Assembly (NCBI RefSeq): GCF_000003815.2
Contig: NW_023365783.1
Coordinates: 1 to 27,245 of the forward strand
DNA length: 27,245 nucleotides
Source of the DNA: Branchiostoma floridae
Lineage: Eukaryota > Chordata > Leptocardii > Amphioxiformes > Branchiostomatidae
Direction: 5' to 3'
Made by a program: the position numbers and the translations under genes. Below the pieces are notes generated by a model. The model saw nothing but the letters and a program-made list of their open reading frames with translations. It had not been told where the DNA came from and made no database searches. Of the stretch, positions 12,485 to 22,898 are shown in pieces; the stretch's first letter is position 1, and every line of letters begins with the position of its first letter.

Positions 12485-12960
12485 ATAAGGTCACACCAAT
12501 TCTATTTGTTGCTTCTCGGATCCACCTGTCCATTTTTTATTCATTTTGAAAAAAAAAACACATTAAGTCCCGAGACAAAATAATACAGGTTTTGTTATCA
12601 CAAACCTATAAATATTGCCATTCATAGCGACATACGAGTACAAATGTTGTTCGTCCATCGGGAGTCGATGAGGGCCTTGACTTCAATCTCTTCTCTTCAG
12701 TCGCCCTTGTGAATCCCGGCGTGACACTCGCACACACAATTTCAGTCTAAAAAAAGAATTCCTTTTAGTCAGAACAAAAGTAACAATTCAAAGGATAAAA
12801 CGAGCTATTAAACAACTCAGGCTGTTGTTTTTTTAGCCATATAATAATATATATTCACCCCGTACCTTTTGAAAAAAATGTGTAGTTTTTTCGACCTATC
12901 GGTCCAACTTTTTTCTGAAAAAAATCCGAGAAGCAACAAATTAATTTGGTGAGGCCTTAC
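12485..12960. mobile_element. Non-autonomous DNA transposon (MITE-like) with about 36-bp inverted termini
   Basis: The left end (12485-12521) and the inverted right end (12960-12924) align over about 37 bases with six mismatches including the outermost base. The inner 18 bases, ATTTGTTGCTTCTCGGAT, are identical (12504-12521 and 12924-12941). The roughly 476-bp interior has no significant open frame, so transposition would have depended on an enzyme supplied elsewhere. I recall the terminus, starting near TAAGGCCTCACCAA, as frequent in lancelet sequence, but I cannot name the superfamily. No clear target duplication flanks it. Confidence 0.8.
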
Positions 12961-14230
12961 AACATCATTCTAGCTGAGTGTTAATCAGACATATAATTAA
13001 AGATAGTCACGGAGTGGGGAGGGGGATAGAACCGTTAGTTAGTGACTCACATGTATTGTATAGCCACAGCATAACAGAGTCGTACTCGTAGTGCTGCAAT
13101 TTAAACAAAGTCGTACTTGTTGCTTGTGTAGATCGTGCATAACCTGACTTCACCCCTACTCTGCTTGTGATGTATTCAATGACTTTCTATTTGCCTACTT
13201 CCTCTCTAAAGATTCCAAGTAATATAATATAAACAACAAATAGCAAGCCAGTCGGGTGGACATTGCACTAGCAAACCTAGATCAGGCCTGTCCTTGGTGC
13301 TGAACGACGTTTACACACAAAAGAACGGACATTACCTTGGTATTTGATGCTTTCCATATCTATTTGTACTATCTATGTCAACTAATGTAGATGTATTTTT
13401 TTACTCCAGTGAATTTAGAACCTTGTTTCAAGAGAGCCACACCTCTAGCACACTTAGAGATAATGGAGGGGGGGGGATAAACCTCGGTGTGAGCTGATCA
13501 CTTAAATCTGTCGTTTCAGTAAAAAAAACGGGGTGTTACGCTATTAGGCGGTTTACATGATACGCTATACAACGTGTGTCCAGTGGATCAGTAACCACGA
13601 CATCCCGTGTGCCCATTCTTTACTTCCACCTTTTCTACTACTTCTGTTCTCAGAGAGGCCTGTAATGCCATTATCTTGACGGCAACCCTCAGTAATATAA
13701 GCTGTACCTGTAATGATCTAGTTTGGTAGGAAACACCAGCTCTTACAGACGCAGACTCTAGTAATACTAGCGCTGCATTCAAATGAATGTTAGTAAGGTT
13801 AACTAGGATTCAACCATTGTGCTCCATTTATTCATTTATTTACCTATCGACAAAAGAGCATCCATGACACAGAGATGATGTGCTCTAGCATATAGCTAAT
13901 CAAACATCACCTCTAATGAAAATTTTAAAAAACACTTGCGTTATTTGACTCATTTAATATCTTTAAAAGCTCTATTGCCCAAAGTCTATTCGCTTTCATT
14001 TGCTAACAATATCCCCAAAGCTAATGCAATGGCATTGATACAACACAAGCTTTATAAATCTTACCTTCTCTTTCAGTCATATGTGTCCATTGACAATCCA
14101 GCCAAAGTCAAGATAGAATGAAAATGTGCACAGTGGCATTCACGTTTTACCGCTATCTAAAGCAAACAACACTGGACAATTCCTAAGAAGGACCGTGGTT
14201 ATAGCCGCTCATGGTCGCTTCCCCTCGCAG
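12961..14230. other. Gene-free stretch
   Basis: AT-rich sequence with short frames only. A run of about nine G residues lies near 13468. A minus-strand frame at 13588-13782 contains splice-like AG positions but no recognisable product. Confidence 0.5.
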
Positions 14231-14370
14231 CGCCAGGGCTTCTATCTGATGGCCTCCAGGCGCGCAGCTCTGGTGCCGACTACAGCGAGATTAATGACCG
14301 GGAAGACCGGAACCCACCTGAGATTCAGCGGCACGATCTCCCCGCGGCACCGCCAACTACGGTCTGCTAA
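14231..14370 (+). CDS. Candidate terminal exon, unrecognised acidic/proline-rich C-terminus
   Basis: A strong acceptor (CTTCCCCTCGCAG ending at 14230) opens a frame read from 14233 to a TAA at 14368-14370, giving 45 residues. The end is hydrophilic, with SSGADYSEINDRED followed by RNPPEIQRHDLPAAPPTTVC. GC content across about 14205-14395 is clearly higher than in the flanks, which suits an exon. The first two exon bases would complete a codon begun in an upstream exon that I cannot locate. ADYSEI resembles a tyrosine signalling motif of a cytoplasmic tail, which is speculative. A second frame is also open here (14126-14554, 142 codons) and cannot be excluded. The patch could also be part of an unknown repeat. 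Confidence 0.3.
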
Positions 14371-15249
14371 CCCGGTGTTCAACACGTCAGCAGATTCTCT
14401 TCTTCCATTTATCACAACCATGTCCCAAAAGCATCAGTACATGCAAATGGACCTACATGACTTAATATCAAAACGTCTCATAGCCTTTTCCCATCATGTT
14501 ACCGATGTAATATCAGGTGCAATTTGGTTAGATGGTTCAGTGTATGTATTGTAGATTCTACTCATAAGTAAAATGGTAGTCTTTGCTCGGTGATTCGTGG
14601 AAAAACGCAGCGCAGAACCCAACGCCCCGTGTCAAGGTGTTTTCACGAACAGCGTGCGCTGAATAAAATTCCGATGAAGTTTCTTGTCGTCTATGAATTT
14701 GACTTTGGTGAGGCCAGAAAGAGCACCTAACGTTATAATATTGATAAGCTATGGTGTCATTATTATGCCTACATTAATGTTATAGCTATACATACTATAG
14801 TTTCATATTTAGCACATTTCTTACATTTAACCATCGAAATTCCTATCAATTTTGATTATGTAGATTCAAAGTGCATCAACAATTCCTAGATTTATCATTC
14901 ATGCATCAAATACGTCACGCTTAAGTTATGGGCCATTTTGTAAGTAAAAAAAAACAAAAGTGGCACTTAAACACGCCAACAAAATCTCATAAGTAACAAG
15001 CCTGGCAATAAAAATTCTATTGCTATGGCGACGATAGTCTCTAAATAGTGGTGAACATAGCAAAACCCAAACTGGGAAGTTCCTGTCATAAAGTTTTTAC
15101 CGCTGGTTCCGAGGCCTAGTCATTAAGATTGAATTCTGATGCAACATAAGACTATCATAGTCTCAAGATGCCACTGTTTGTAGATCTAGCTACTATTTGC
15201 CACTAGAATATAGTAGTATTATGTACTCCTTACAATTTATCATTATTAC
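14371..15249. other. Gene-free stretch
   Basis: AT-rich sequence without a recognisable gene. A motif TTTGGTGAGGCC at 14704-14715 matches the inverted terminus of the 12485-12960 element, but no partner end is visible. Confidence 0.5.
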
Positions 15250-15355
15250 CTTAATGCTACTATATAGCTAGTTGTCTTGTACAATATATTTAAGTTTGCC
15301 TTAGTTTGTACCAGTTTTACAACTGTTGTGCAATAAACTTTGACTTAACTTAACT
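15250..15355 (+). mobile_element. Retroposon 3' tail remnant (LINE-like)
   Basis: TGCAATAAACTTTGACTT (15329-15346) is followed by short repeats of the form (GACTTAACTTAACT). An AATAAA signal immediately followed by a short tandem tail is characteristic of CR1/L2-type LINE 3' ends. No coding part is visible upstream, as expected for a 5'-truncated copy. Family assignment is inference. Confidence 0.5.
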
Positions 15356-15725
15356 ACTCAAGACTGCTTCTCTGCCTTGAATTCAGGCGCCTTACCGTAG
15401 TCTTCTACCCCCTACCTGGAATTCCATCAATCTGTGGCCTACTGTCCCAGTTTTCTAGGCCTAATGCCTCTAGCCCCGAAGAGACCTCGATGACACACTT
15501 TCTACTGGGTTGTTGTTCCTATGGACCAGCATTTCTGTGGACAAATGCCTGTACCATTCCTATAAGTTTTGCAGACTGAACACAATCATATACCATTTAG
15601 CTCGCCCCTGAGGCGTCCCCCAAAAAAATCTATTTGCATAAAAGTGAAGGATCAATGAACTACCACGCCGTAGATATACACTTGTGCTCTGTCCTGTAAG
15701 TGCTACTGCTGACACCAGGGTTCAA

Positions 15726-15740
15726 GGGGGGGGGGGGGGG
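15726..15740. repeat. G15 homopolymer
   Basis: Fifteen consecutive G residues in otherwise mixed sequence. Length in the assembly is likely to be uncertain. Confidence 0.9.
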
Positions 15741-16575
15741 TAAGGTTTGACGAATCCCATTATCAATATTACAAACTATACATAGACCCTTAATACAGCT
15801 AAGTATTGAAGGTCAAAAATTTGTTCTATAAATCAAATCACTAGAATCCATCTTAATGGCATTTAATAAAATCTTAATGGCACCTTAATAGAGAACACTT
15901 TTTGGGGGATTAGCGTTAGTCAACGGCACTTACCTAGTTATGGGCACGGACGTAGGAACGCCTATCAAATTACTATTGAAGATACAAAATTACCATTAGA
16001 GAAATCGATACAGCTTGCCACTTAGATTGCACCTGCAACAGAAATATTCATATTTTGCCTTTACAGGCTACTGTTTTTGACGGATTTTGTATTATCTTAT
16101 TTTCAGTCTGTACACATTGTTATATAAATTTACATGTGTGAATGCAGAGCCTCACCTAAAACGGCGTTGATTCACTTTGAGACAATTTGATGCCTTACTA
16201 TAGCCGGTGTATAGTAATATTCATTTTATTCGCTTATGGCTTTCTTAAACGGAAGTAAGTCCACTTTGCACCTCGGCTAATGTTTGTCATCAGTAGACAC
16301 ACCGTTGTTATTGGGATTTTCATACAATGCCTGAGGGCGCTATATAGTAAAATGTTGCATTTACCTTCACAACATGTTCATTCTATATATAGACTGTCTA
16401 CTTGAAAACATGATACAGAGGCTATATGGTGTAGAAGTCACGAAAAATAAACAATGACTAAAATCTCACCATCTGTTCTGTTTGTGGTAGAGTACTTGCT
16501 GAGCCAACATATTTCGCTTTTAGCATCACGGACCAACATTAGAGATCCCATTTTGTGAAGCATCATACAAATGAG

Positions 16576-16592
16576 GTAGTAGTAGTAGTAGT
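16576..16592. repeat. Short GTA trinucleotide repeat
   Basis: Five GTA units decay into GTTGTTG. Confidence 0.85.
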
Positions 16593-16669
16593 TGTTGAAG
16601 ATAAAACTGAAACGTACTTAAGATAAAAATGTGCGTTCAGGCAAAAATATCAACGGCGCTGAAATTTAT

Positions 16670-16900
16670 TTATTTAGCACCAAGTTCTGTACCAGTACAG
16701 ATATAGTATTTATCATATTGTGTATGATGAATTCCTGATGAATACATTTCAAGAATCTTTGGTGACGGCTCGTAATTTTCTATCGATCGCTGTGATAACA
16801 AATCTTGACTGTTTGACATCAGGTCATTGACAGCGTCTCCTGGGAGGACGAAGATGTCATTTTTTACCAACTCGCGTAAATGTAAGGATGGCGAATATGG
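16670..16900 (-). CDS. Candidate terminal exon, unrecognised product
   Basis: On the minus strand a pyrimidine-rich tract ending in CAG (TCTCTTCTCGGGTCAG, up to 16901) is followed by a frame of 76 residues to a TAA at 16672-16670. The peptide is polar with few rare residues. It includes KNDIFVLPGDAVNDL, QDLLSQRSIENYEPSPK and YDKYYICTG. Six tyrosines, several next to acidic or proline residues, would suit a cytoplasmic tail, but this is a guess. AATAAA overlaps the stop codon. The frame would start in phase 0, compatible with the candidate exon at 17772-17907 if that exon ends at its internal GTACTT. The frame also stays open for seven codons upstream of the acceptor. I cannot name a family. 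Confidence 0.35.
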   Translation of the reverse strand, partial: PYSPSLHLRELVKNDIFVLPGDAVNDLMSNSQDLLSQRSIENYEPSPKILEMYSSGIHHTQYDKYYICTGTELGAK

Positions 16901-16956
16901 CTGACCCGAGAAGAGAGGCAATTTTGATCACACCCATCACACCAATGTCTTCCAAC

Positions 16957-17407
16957 CAGGGGTGGGGTGGGGGTGTGGGTGGTTGGGTACGGTGTACCGG
17001 TAGAAAAACGGTTTTTCTTAATGGACCGGTCCATAAAAACCGGACCTGATAAATTTGGTAGACCAGATGTTGGAAAATGAACAGATTATATGATCATGCA
17101 TTTACACATTTGGGGGATTATCGGTAGAAGAAAATAACAAGAGCGAAGTAGAGTACAGTCTATAGTCATTTCTACCAAGTTTTACAGTCAATCGTACAGA
17201 TGCAATTGGATTTTAAAACGCAAGCGGGAGTAGAATGATCCACAAAACAGATTTCTTTGTAGCGAAAAGGACCATTGTTTTGACTATCGCCCATTCACAA
17301 GTTCTCTCATACTGAATCAGGCCCAAGCTCAGGTCCGGACCTGGACATGATCCTCTGGACCTGAACTGGACCTGGACCTGAATTTCCTGTACCGGTACCC
17401 ACCCCTA
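16957..17407. mobile_element. Non-autonomous hAT-type transposon, 451 bp
   Basis: The left end CAGGGGTGGG and right end CCCACCCCTA form inverted termini, with only the last base mismatched. hAT elements typically start CAGGG. The flanks are CTTCCAAC (16949-16956) and CTTCAAAC (17408-17415), an 8-bp duplication with one difference, which is the hAT signature length. The interior holds perfect palindromes ATGGACCGGTCCAT (17021-17034) and AGGTCCGGACCT (17331-17342), subterminal ACCGGT motifs near both ends and repeated GGACCTG units near the right end. These could serve as transposase-binding sites. There is no transposase frame. Confidence 0.85.
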
Positions 17408-17415
17408 CTTCAAAC

Positions 17416-17771
17416 GGTTTAACGTCAGATTAGATTTGAAGGGTCTCAGGAATCTAGCTAGAGGGGGCAATGTGTAGAATCGTGGTGGAAAAGACGTGTC
17501 GGTTGTTTAAGACTGCCACGGATGGTTCTTGACTCTTGACTTGTCGTATTTACTTTAACTAGACGTCCAGACAATTCAACGTTTTACATTTTTATACGCA
17601 GGCACATACCTCTCGAGAATGTCATATGTGCCGATTACTTTGAAAACCTGAAAGTTTTATCACGTTAATCAATTAAGTTACAAAGTATAGTTTTTCATTG
17701 ACACCTAATAAATTTCACCAGAAGGATGAACTTTATTCAACTATTATATTAAAAAGCTGTCACCCACTATT
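17416..17771. other. Gene-free stretch
   Basis: I see no gene or repeat here. It would be part of an intron if the two adjacent minus-strand exon candidates belong together. Confidence 0.5.
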
Positions 17772-17907
17772 TTAAAACTTTGTGGTAAGTACTTTCTTCG
17801 AGGTAATCTGTTCCAGTTCTAGGGAGACGGTAAAAGGATTCTGATACACGCAGTCATAGATTCTCCCATCTTTACATTGTGTTTTGTTCGAAGAAAAGAT
17901 ATCATCG
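17772..17907 (-). CDS. Candidate exon, unrecognised product
   Basis: On the minus strand a good acceptor (GATCTTTAATTTCAG, ending at 17908) is followed by one base and then 44 codons to a TAA at 17774-17772. The peptide begins DDIFSSNKTQCKDGRIYDCV and continues YQNPFTVSLELEQITSKK, with amino-acid use typical of real protein. NKT is a possible N-glycosylation site and the two cysteines would fit an extracellular segment, both inferences. A weak donor AAA|GTACTT after the ITSKK codons would let it splice in phase 0 to the 16900 candidate. An alternative minus frame gives NWNRLP, reminiscent of a LINE C-terminal motif, so a decayed LINE cannot be excluded. Confidence 0.3.
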
Positions 17908-18702
17908 CTGAAATTAAAGATCAGTCATCTCTTTGTGGTTGAAAATCTCCTCAGACACGCTGACTTTCATGATGGTGGAGGTCTAACCTGCACGTGTGTG
18001 ATAAGCCTTCTCAGAAGTTTAATCCTCATTTTGATTCAACGATTTACACTGGGTGTAGAATTTATCCCCTTGGATTATCAATCCCATTTTATCATAAGAC
18101 CATGTTGATTTCATTCTGAGGATGACACCCACGCATCAACCCCCCCCCCCCCAATAAAACGTTTTCTACCATACTGTAAGTCGTGCAAGGCAGCTGCAAA
18201 CTTAGTAAATATATGCCGTAAATTGGAAAAATATAGAAAAACGGTTATTGAGGTTAGAGTCAAAGTCAAAGAAGATGTAAAAGACAATAAGAATTTATTA
18301 TTCTGTTTTGTATACTATATTCTTCGTGTTTTGTCGCCAGTACAACCTCCCTGACCACATAGATTTCAAAGAGCTTCAAGGTACCGATTTTGACCAACTT
18401 TTATCTATTCATAAGTTTTTGTAATACATAAAATCGACTCAACGGTGTCAAGGAGGCGAGACTGGGTGTGGTTTATTCCAGAAATCGGTGTCCTGAGCTT
18501 TACGTCGATTTGTTGCATTCCAAACAAGACTGCATACCTGTAGACTGTATATCTATGTAGAACACCATTTTGTCCAAAGCAAATTGAAAATGAATTTCAC
18601 TTCGCCATGGAATGCCCTATGTATGATATGTTACGCAATGATATATTCACATTTCTATGAGATTCTAGATACCAGAAGTAGATTTGACTATATCTTTAGA
18701 TC
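17908..18702. other. Gene-free stretch
   Basis: Only short frames and a poly-C run are visible. Confidence 0.5.
18140..18152. repeat. C13 homopolymer
   Basis: Thirteen consecutive C residues, followed by AATAAAACG. Confidence 0.9.
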
Positions 18703-18837
18703 CTGCAAGGCCTTAATCCATCCAAAGCATCCGGGCCAGACCAAATACCTCCTTGGTTCCTCAAAATGACAGCCAGTGAAATCGCACCTGTTTTAACTAA
18801 CATTTTCCAACAATCACTTGACACAGGAGAGATTCTT
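18703..18837 (+). pseudogene. LINE reverse-transcriptase fragment (CR1/Jockey-like palm entry region)
   Basis: A 45-codon frame reads LQGLNPSKASGPDQIPPWFL, then a lysine-methionine pair, then TASEIAPVLTNIFQQSLDTG. The NPSKASGPDQIP block is the conserved start of the non-LTR reverse-transcriptase domain (N-x-K-[AS]-x-GPD-x-[IV]-P), followed by the usual helix with IAPVLTNIFQQSL. The frame is closed by a TAG directly upstream (18697-18699) and homology disappears downstream. This is an isolated dead fragment, and the catalytic YxDD motif is absent. CR1/L2-group assignment is inference. Confidence 0.9.
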
Positions 18838-18899
18838 ATTATCCTATACTATTTATTTAGTAGAGAATTGTAAGATATGTTCTTTCTCTTCTTTTTTTG

Positions 18900-18962
18900 T
18901 AGTTGGCCATACAAAAGTAACTTTACTTTTTGTCGTGCCAATAAAGCTTGTGTGTGTTTTTG
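18900..18962 (+). mobile_element. LINE-like 3' tail with AATAAA
   Basis: TGTCGTGCCAATAAAGCTTG (18931-18950) is followed by a GT-rich tail. The AATAAA is at 18940-18945. The layout matches 3' ends of lancelet LINEs as I recall them. It lies about 60-100 bases beyond the reverse-transcriptase fragment on the same strand, so both may be one internally deleted copy. Confidence 0.5.
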
Positions 18963-20199
18963 TGTGTAACATCTACTGCATAGGTTAGCCTGTGGACATG
19001 AGTTTGCCCCATGACGAATTCAACAGCAGTTTTAGAAGCAATCGTACACTTTGCGTGGTATTTCTCACCTGTCCAGCATGCCAAGTTTGCCGGTAGCTGG
19101 CATCTGTAACGTAACTCCGTACCGTAGGTCAAGGTTATTTATCCTCGACAATATCACCAGATCATTTATTAATCTTTAATGAATTTGCTATGTAAAACGA
19201 TTATTTCTAAAATCTTAATGAAATGTATCTTAGAAATGTATCTCAAGTAAACAGAATAGGGTCGTAAACCAACCATGGTTTCATCAATCAAGATCTTCTC
19301 AATTTTCACCCCCAAAAGATTACATGCCCTAGACTGTGAAAAAATCCAAACAAGCTTTTACAGGATTTTACCCAATTGACATAACCACTTATGTTCACAA
19401 ACTAGATCTCTATTTGTAATATTACTTTTTTAACGTTGTTATAGTTGAAAGTTCGATCCAAAACACGGTTACTCGAGAAATTTATCATACATATTTTCAT
19501 CATAACTATTCTAATAGCTCAAACATATTCAGCATGGCTTGAAAAGACTTAAATTTTTTATCATATCTTCAAATCTTGTATGAACTTTTCTTGTATGGAA
19601 CAATATCAATAAAAGAGAGTACATAGCTGTTTAAAACTGGGTGAATAGACCACCTCTGACCTACAAATGAATTGATTTCCGTGAAGAGTCGGTAAGTGGC
19701 TTTCCTGATGACCTGCTATCGTCGGGCTGATAACACAATTATGTTTTAATTAGCAGTCACCAGACTGGTAAACTGGGCCAAGAACTGAGTAACTGTTGCC
19801 GTACAGCGTTATCACGTGAAGCCATAAGGACACAACATGAATCCGTATCCTACGTAATGTAAATTCTGCGTACCTACAGATCCAGATTTACAGATCCAGT
19901 TATTTCCCCAGAACAAACCCTGTGTGGAACAGTCTACCACCACATCTGGTTACATCACCAACACTGAACATCTTCAAGTCGGGGCAGGCTCAGCACATGG
20001 GTCTCCCTGTCCCCCAAATGTAGTTACAGACCATAAGTGCAGCCATCACCTGACCAAGTTGTGTTATGACTTTTTTTTTTCATTCATGCACTCACTATTT
20101 TTGTTGGAGCACACCACCACCATCGGCCGCACTAGTGCCGTGCACCTCTCTGTTCACCGGGCCGGGATGCCCAGTAACGCATAGAAATAGAAATCTAAT
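18963..20199. other. Gene-free stretch
   Basis: No LINE coding homology is seen between the two reverse-transcriptase remnants. A minus-strand frame near 19132-19085 reads YGTELRYRCQLPANLACWTG and ends at a good donor, but it lacks an acceptor. Confidence 0.45.
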
Positions 20200-20649
20200 T
20201 CAGAGGTTCCGTATCCAAAATCCCTTCTTAAGATGAACATCTCTGAACTACAACAAGTGTCAGTAATGAAGATCTTGGGTGTAACTCTCCAGTCCGACTT
20301 ACGATGGAAATCCGACGTTGACTCCATTTGTCCTTGTCACACGGGCTCACCACTGCACTTAGTGACAGGATCGAGAAAGTCCAACGGAGAGCTGGGACCG
20401 AACTTCGCGCGTCTTACGCTGATGCCTGTTCTTACTTCGGACTACCTTCTCTACAAGCACGACGTCTTGACCTGATCAAAAGCTTTGCTTACTCTTTCAG
20501 CCATTCTAAGTATTTTACTGCCACCAGCCATAGGTGAAATCAGTGGTAGACAGACAAGGTCATGCCACAAACTGAACACTACTCGCTGTATAACTGAACG
20601 CTATTGTAACAGCGCTGTACCCTTCATGGTCCGCCTTTTGAACAAGTAA
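20200..20649 (+). pseudogene. C-terminal remnant of a LINE reverse transcriptase ORF, with frameshifts and an internal deletion
   Basis: Three collinear pieces match the C-terminal end of CR1-type LINE ORF2. Frame 1 (20200-20331) ends with VSVMKILGVTLQSDLRW, the conserved KxLGVxL block of non-LTR reverse transcriptases. Frame 3 (20340-20520) gives HGLTTALSDRIEKVQRRAG and then ADACSYFGLPSLQARRLDL and IKSFAYSFSHSKYF, the typical thumb and C-terminal block. Frame 1 resumes at 20521-20649 with PPAIGEISGRQTR through NSAVPFMVRLLNK and a TAA stop. Between the first two pieces roughly 40 residues, including the usual tyrosine-rich IRP(I/V)LEY region, are missing. The copy is inactive. No target duplication was found. 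Confidence 0.92.
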
Positions 20650-21849
20650 TTGTCACCTGTGTGTCATAACATTGAGTCGGACGCAGAATCCAGCATTTCA
20701 CTGAATGGTTCCTCATCCACTCTCAGGTGTCTAGAAATGACTTTTGCTAAGTGTACATAACTCATGGAAGACAAGAAAAAAAAGGACCTGAAAACTTGCC
20801 CGTAAAATAACAAAGATCTTTGTAACATTGACCTGTTGTCCTTTGATGTGCAAATCGAGACACCAACATGTTAATTGCCATGACAGTCGGCACCTACCTA
20901 TTGATATAAAAACACTTTACATAGTTCAGCATGAGAACATTACAAAACTCGTCTGGTAGCACCCTCACACCCCCCCCTCCCCCGAATGCAATAAATCCAG
21001 TAGCTTAGAAAGACAGCTTGGTATTTCTGGAATATTTTACGTAATGGTTTATTTTGGTCCTAGCGGGACATCATGGCTGTATGGCTCTTTGTACAAATAA
21101 TGTAAATCTGCCCCAAATTGAACAACATCACAGCAAAGAAACTCCAGGAGCTAAGGAAGCATGCAGGATGCAAAGTACAGTGGAAAAGGATGAAGAAAAG
21201 ACTGAATGCAGCTACAGGACTTTCCAAAGACTACAGATGCAGAACGCAGTGACTGATGATGATATTAGATAATTACATGCATAGTGTATTTACCACTGAC
21301 CTTTAGCGAGACGCCCCAGCGATGCAATAAATTAATCAAGAAATTAAAATGATATCAATCGGCATCAATAAGCGAAAGGCAATCCATAAGGTAACCCAGA
21401 ATAGAATATGGCGACATACTTTACGGAATTGTGACAATCTTTCGCAATTTTGAGTTGAAGTTTATCAATGAAGAGCTGCTAACATTATATACTGTTTATC
21501 AGTGCTCACCCACTAGAGATAGAAAAGAAACGTTATAAAAAAAGTTGTCAGTTCAAGATAGATTGTGCAAATAATGTGCGATGGATACAGTGAAAGATAA
21601 AATACATTTTATATGTAACTGCCCCCCAATATGAGAATGAAAGAAGCAACCTTTTTAAAACAATATTTCCAACCTTTCACCAGCTAGTAGACCTCCAAAA
21701 AGCTACATTCCTATTTAAAACACATTAATCATTAAAAACGTGGGCCCTCTCATCAGCCACTGCCTCCAAAGAAGAAGTCAAACCTCTCAGTAAAGATTGT
21801 AGAATCATGCATATAGATAGCTGTATAGAATAGACACTTGTTACTTCTA
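20650..21849. other. Gene-free stretch
   Basis: This follows the LINE stop codon. It may include the degraded LINE 3' untranslated part, but no clear tail was seen. Short frames only. Confidence 0.5.
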
Positions 21850-21915
21850 CTGTCTGTACCATTGCAATTAGCCTACGGGCATGGATTTGCAAATAAATCA
21901 ATAAATAAAATTTTA
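21850..21915 (+). mobile_element. LINE-like 3' tail with repeated AATAAA
   Basis: GCAATTAGCCTACGGGCATG (21864-21883) precedes GATTTGCAAATAAATCAATA and further AATAAA units. This matches my recollection of a common CR1-type 3' end. No coding sequence of that family is attached, so it is a severely truncated copy. Confidence 0.5.
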
Positions 21916-22782
21916 AACGGTGGAAATAAACAAAACTTGTAGTTGGAACATCTTTGCCGTGCTGATTACAACACTGTGATATTTTGTAACCATGGTCTCT
22001 GGTCAATTACAGTTTCTCTACATCATCTGATCCGTAGCACCCTGCATTACAACATGTGGCTTGCTTGATTAACACCTGTCAATATTACTCTATCATTGAT
22101 AATCACGGAAATGGACCGGGCACATTTTGCATGCAGATAGAATACGAAAGACGTCACTGGTCGAGGAGCACGTCTAACAATGCGTCATTTCTAGCCATTC
22201 AAGCGATCTGTTGTACTTGTTTAGCCTTTCCTCATAGTTCAACAGGTTGAATGGTGTGAATCCTAGCCTAAGGTTTACTATCAATATTACCTAGATCGTA
22301 GAAAGGTGAGCAAAGATGGCGTCTACCTGGGTTCCCACCTCACGTCCACAAGACCACCGGACCTCACCACCCAATTACTGGTAACGCCGCCCGAGCTGAC
22401 TGGATAATTCCCACAAATTGCCCCCGAGAGAGGAGGTAATGGGACGGAATGATTCTGTTTTTCCAGGAGTGAAGCTCTAATTGGGGGGAAGATCGCAGAT
22501 TGATTGCAGTGGACACTTCTGCAGGAGTGACCCTATCAGCGGAGAGGTTTGCTGGCACGGACTGGTGCAGGAGGATTGACGGGAAAACTGCTGGGACAAA
22601 ATTCAACATCGACTTCTTCGAACTGCTGGCCGGCACCTGTTTATCTAATAGATCTATACAGACATGGGAGATTATACCGGCATATATTATATCTATTTTG
22701 AATATGATTTGTACCAATTGCCATTTTACTCTTCCTGCAAAAAGGGGCGAATGTAATGATCATATGACATAACATTAAATTT
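21916..22782. other. Mostly gene-free; GC-rich patch at 22300-22660 of unclear nature
   Basis: At 22316-22384 an ATG in the context AAAGATGGCG opens 22 codons that end at TGG|TAA, overlapping a possible donor (CTG|GTAACG). At 22502-22690 a plus-strand frame reads SAERFAGTDWCRRIDGK and FNIDFFELLAGTCL. An opposite frame is also open. I recognise neither and see no adequate splice signals. Confidence 0.3.
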
Positions 22783-22865
22783 CAACAGAGATACTATCAT
22801 CCAATAACACACACACTCTCTCACGCACGCACACACACACACACACACACACACGCGCGCGCGTG

Positions 22866-22898
<33 letters not shown>

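Larger units (their letters stand above)
15356..16669. other. Gene-free stretch with homopolymer and trinucleotide repeats
   Basis: No gene is recognised. The stretch includes a 15-G run and a short GTA repeat, listed separately. Confidence 0.5.

Noticed and set aside
18923-19132. Minus-strand frame reading YGTELRYRCQLPANLACWTG, resembling part of a sushi (CCP) domain and ending at a good donor (GGACAG|GTGAGA)
   Set aside because: There is no acceptor with a pyrimidine tract upstream, a stop lies just before it, and the match covers only part of a domain.
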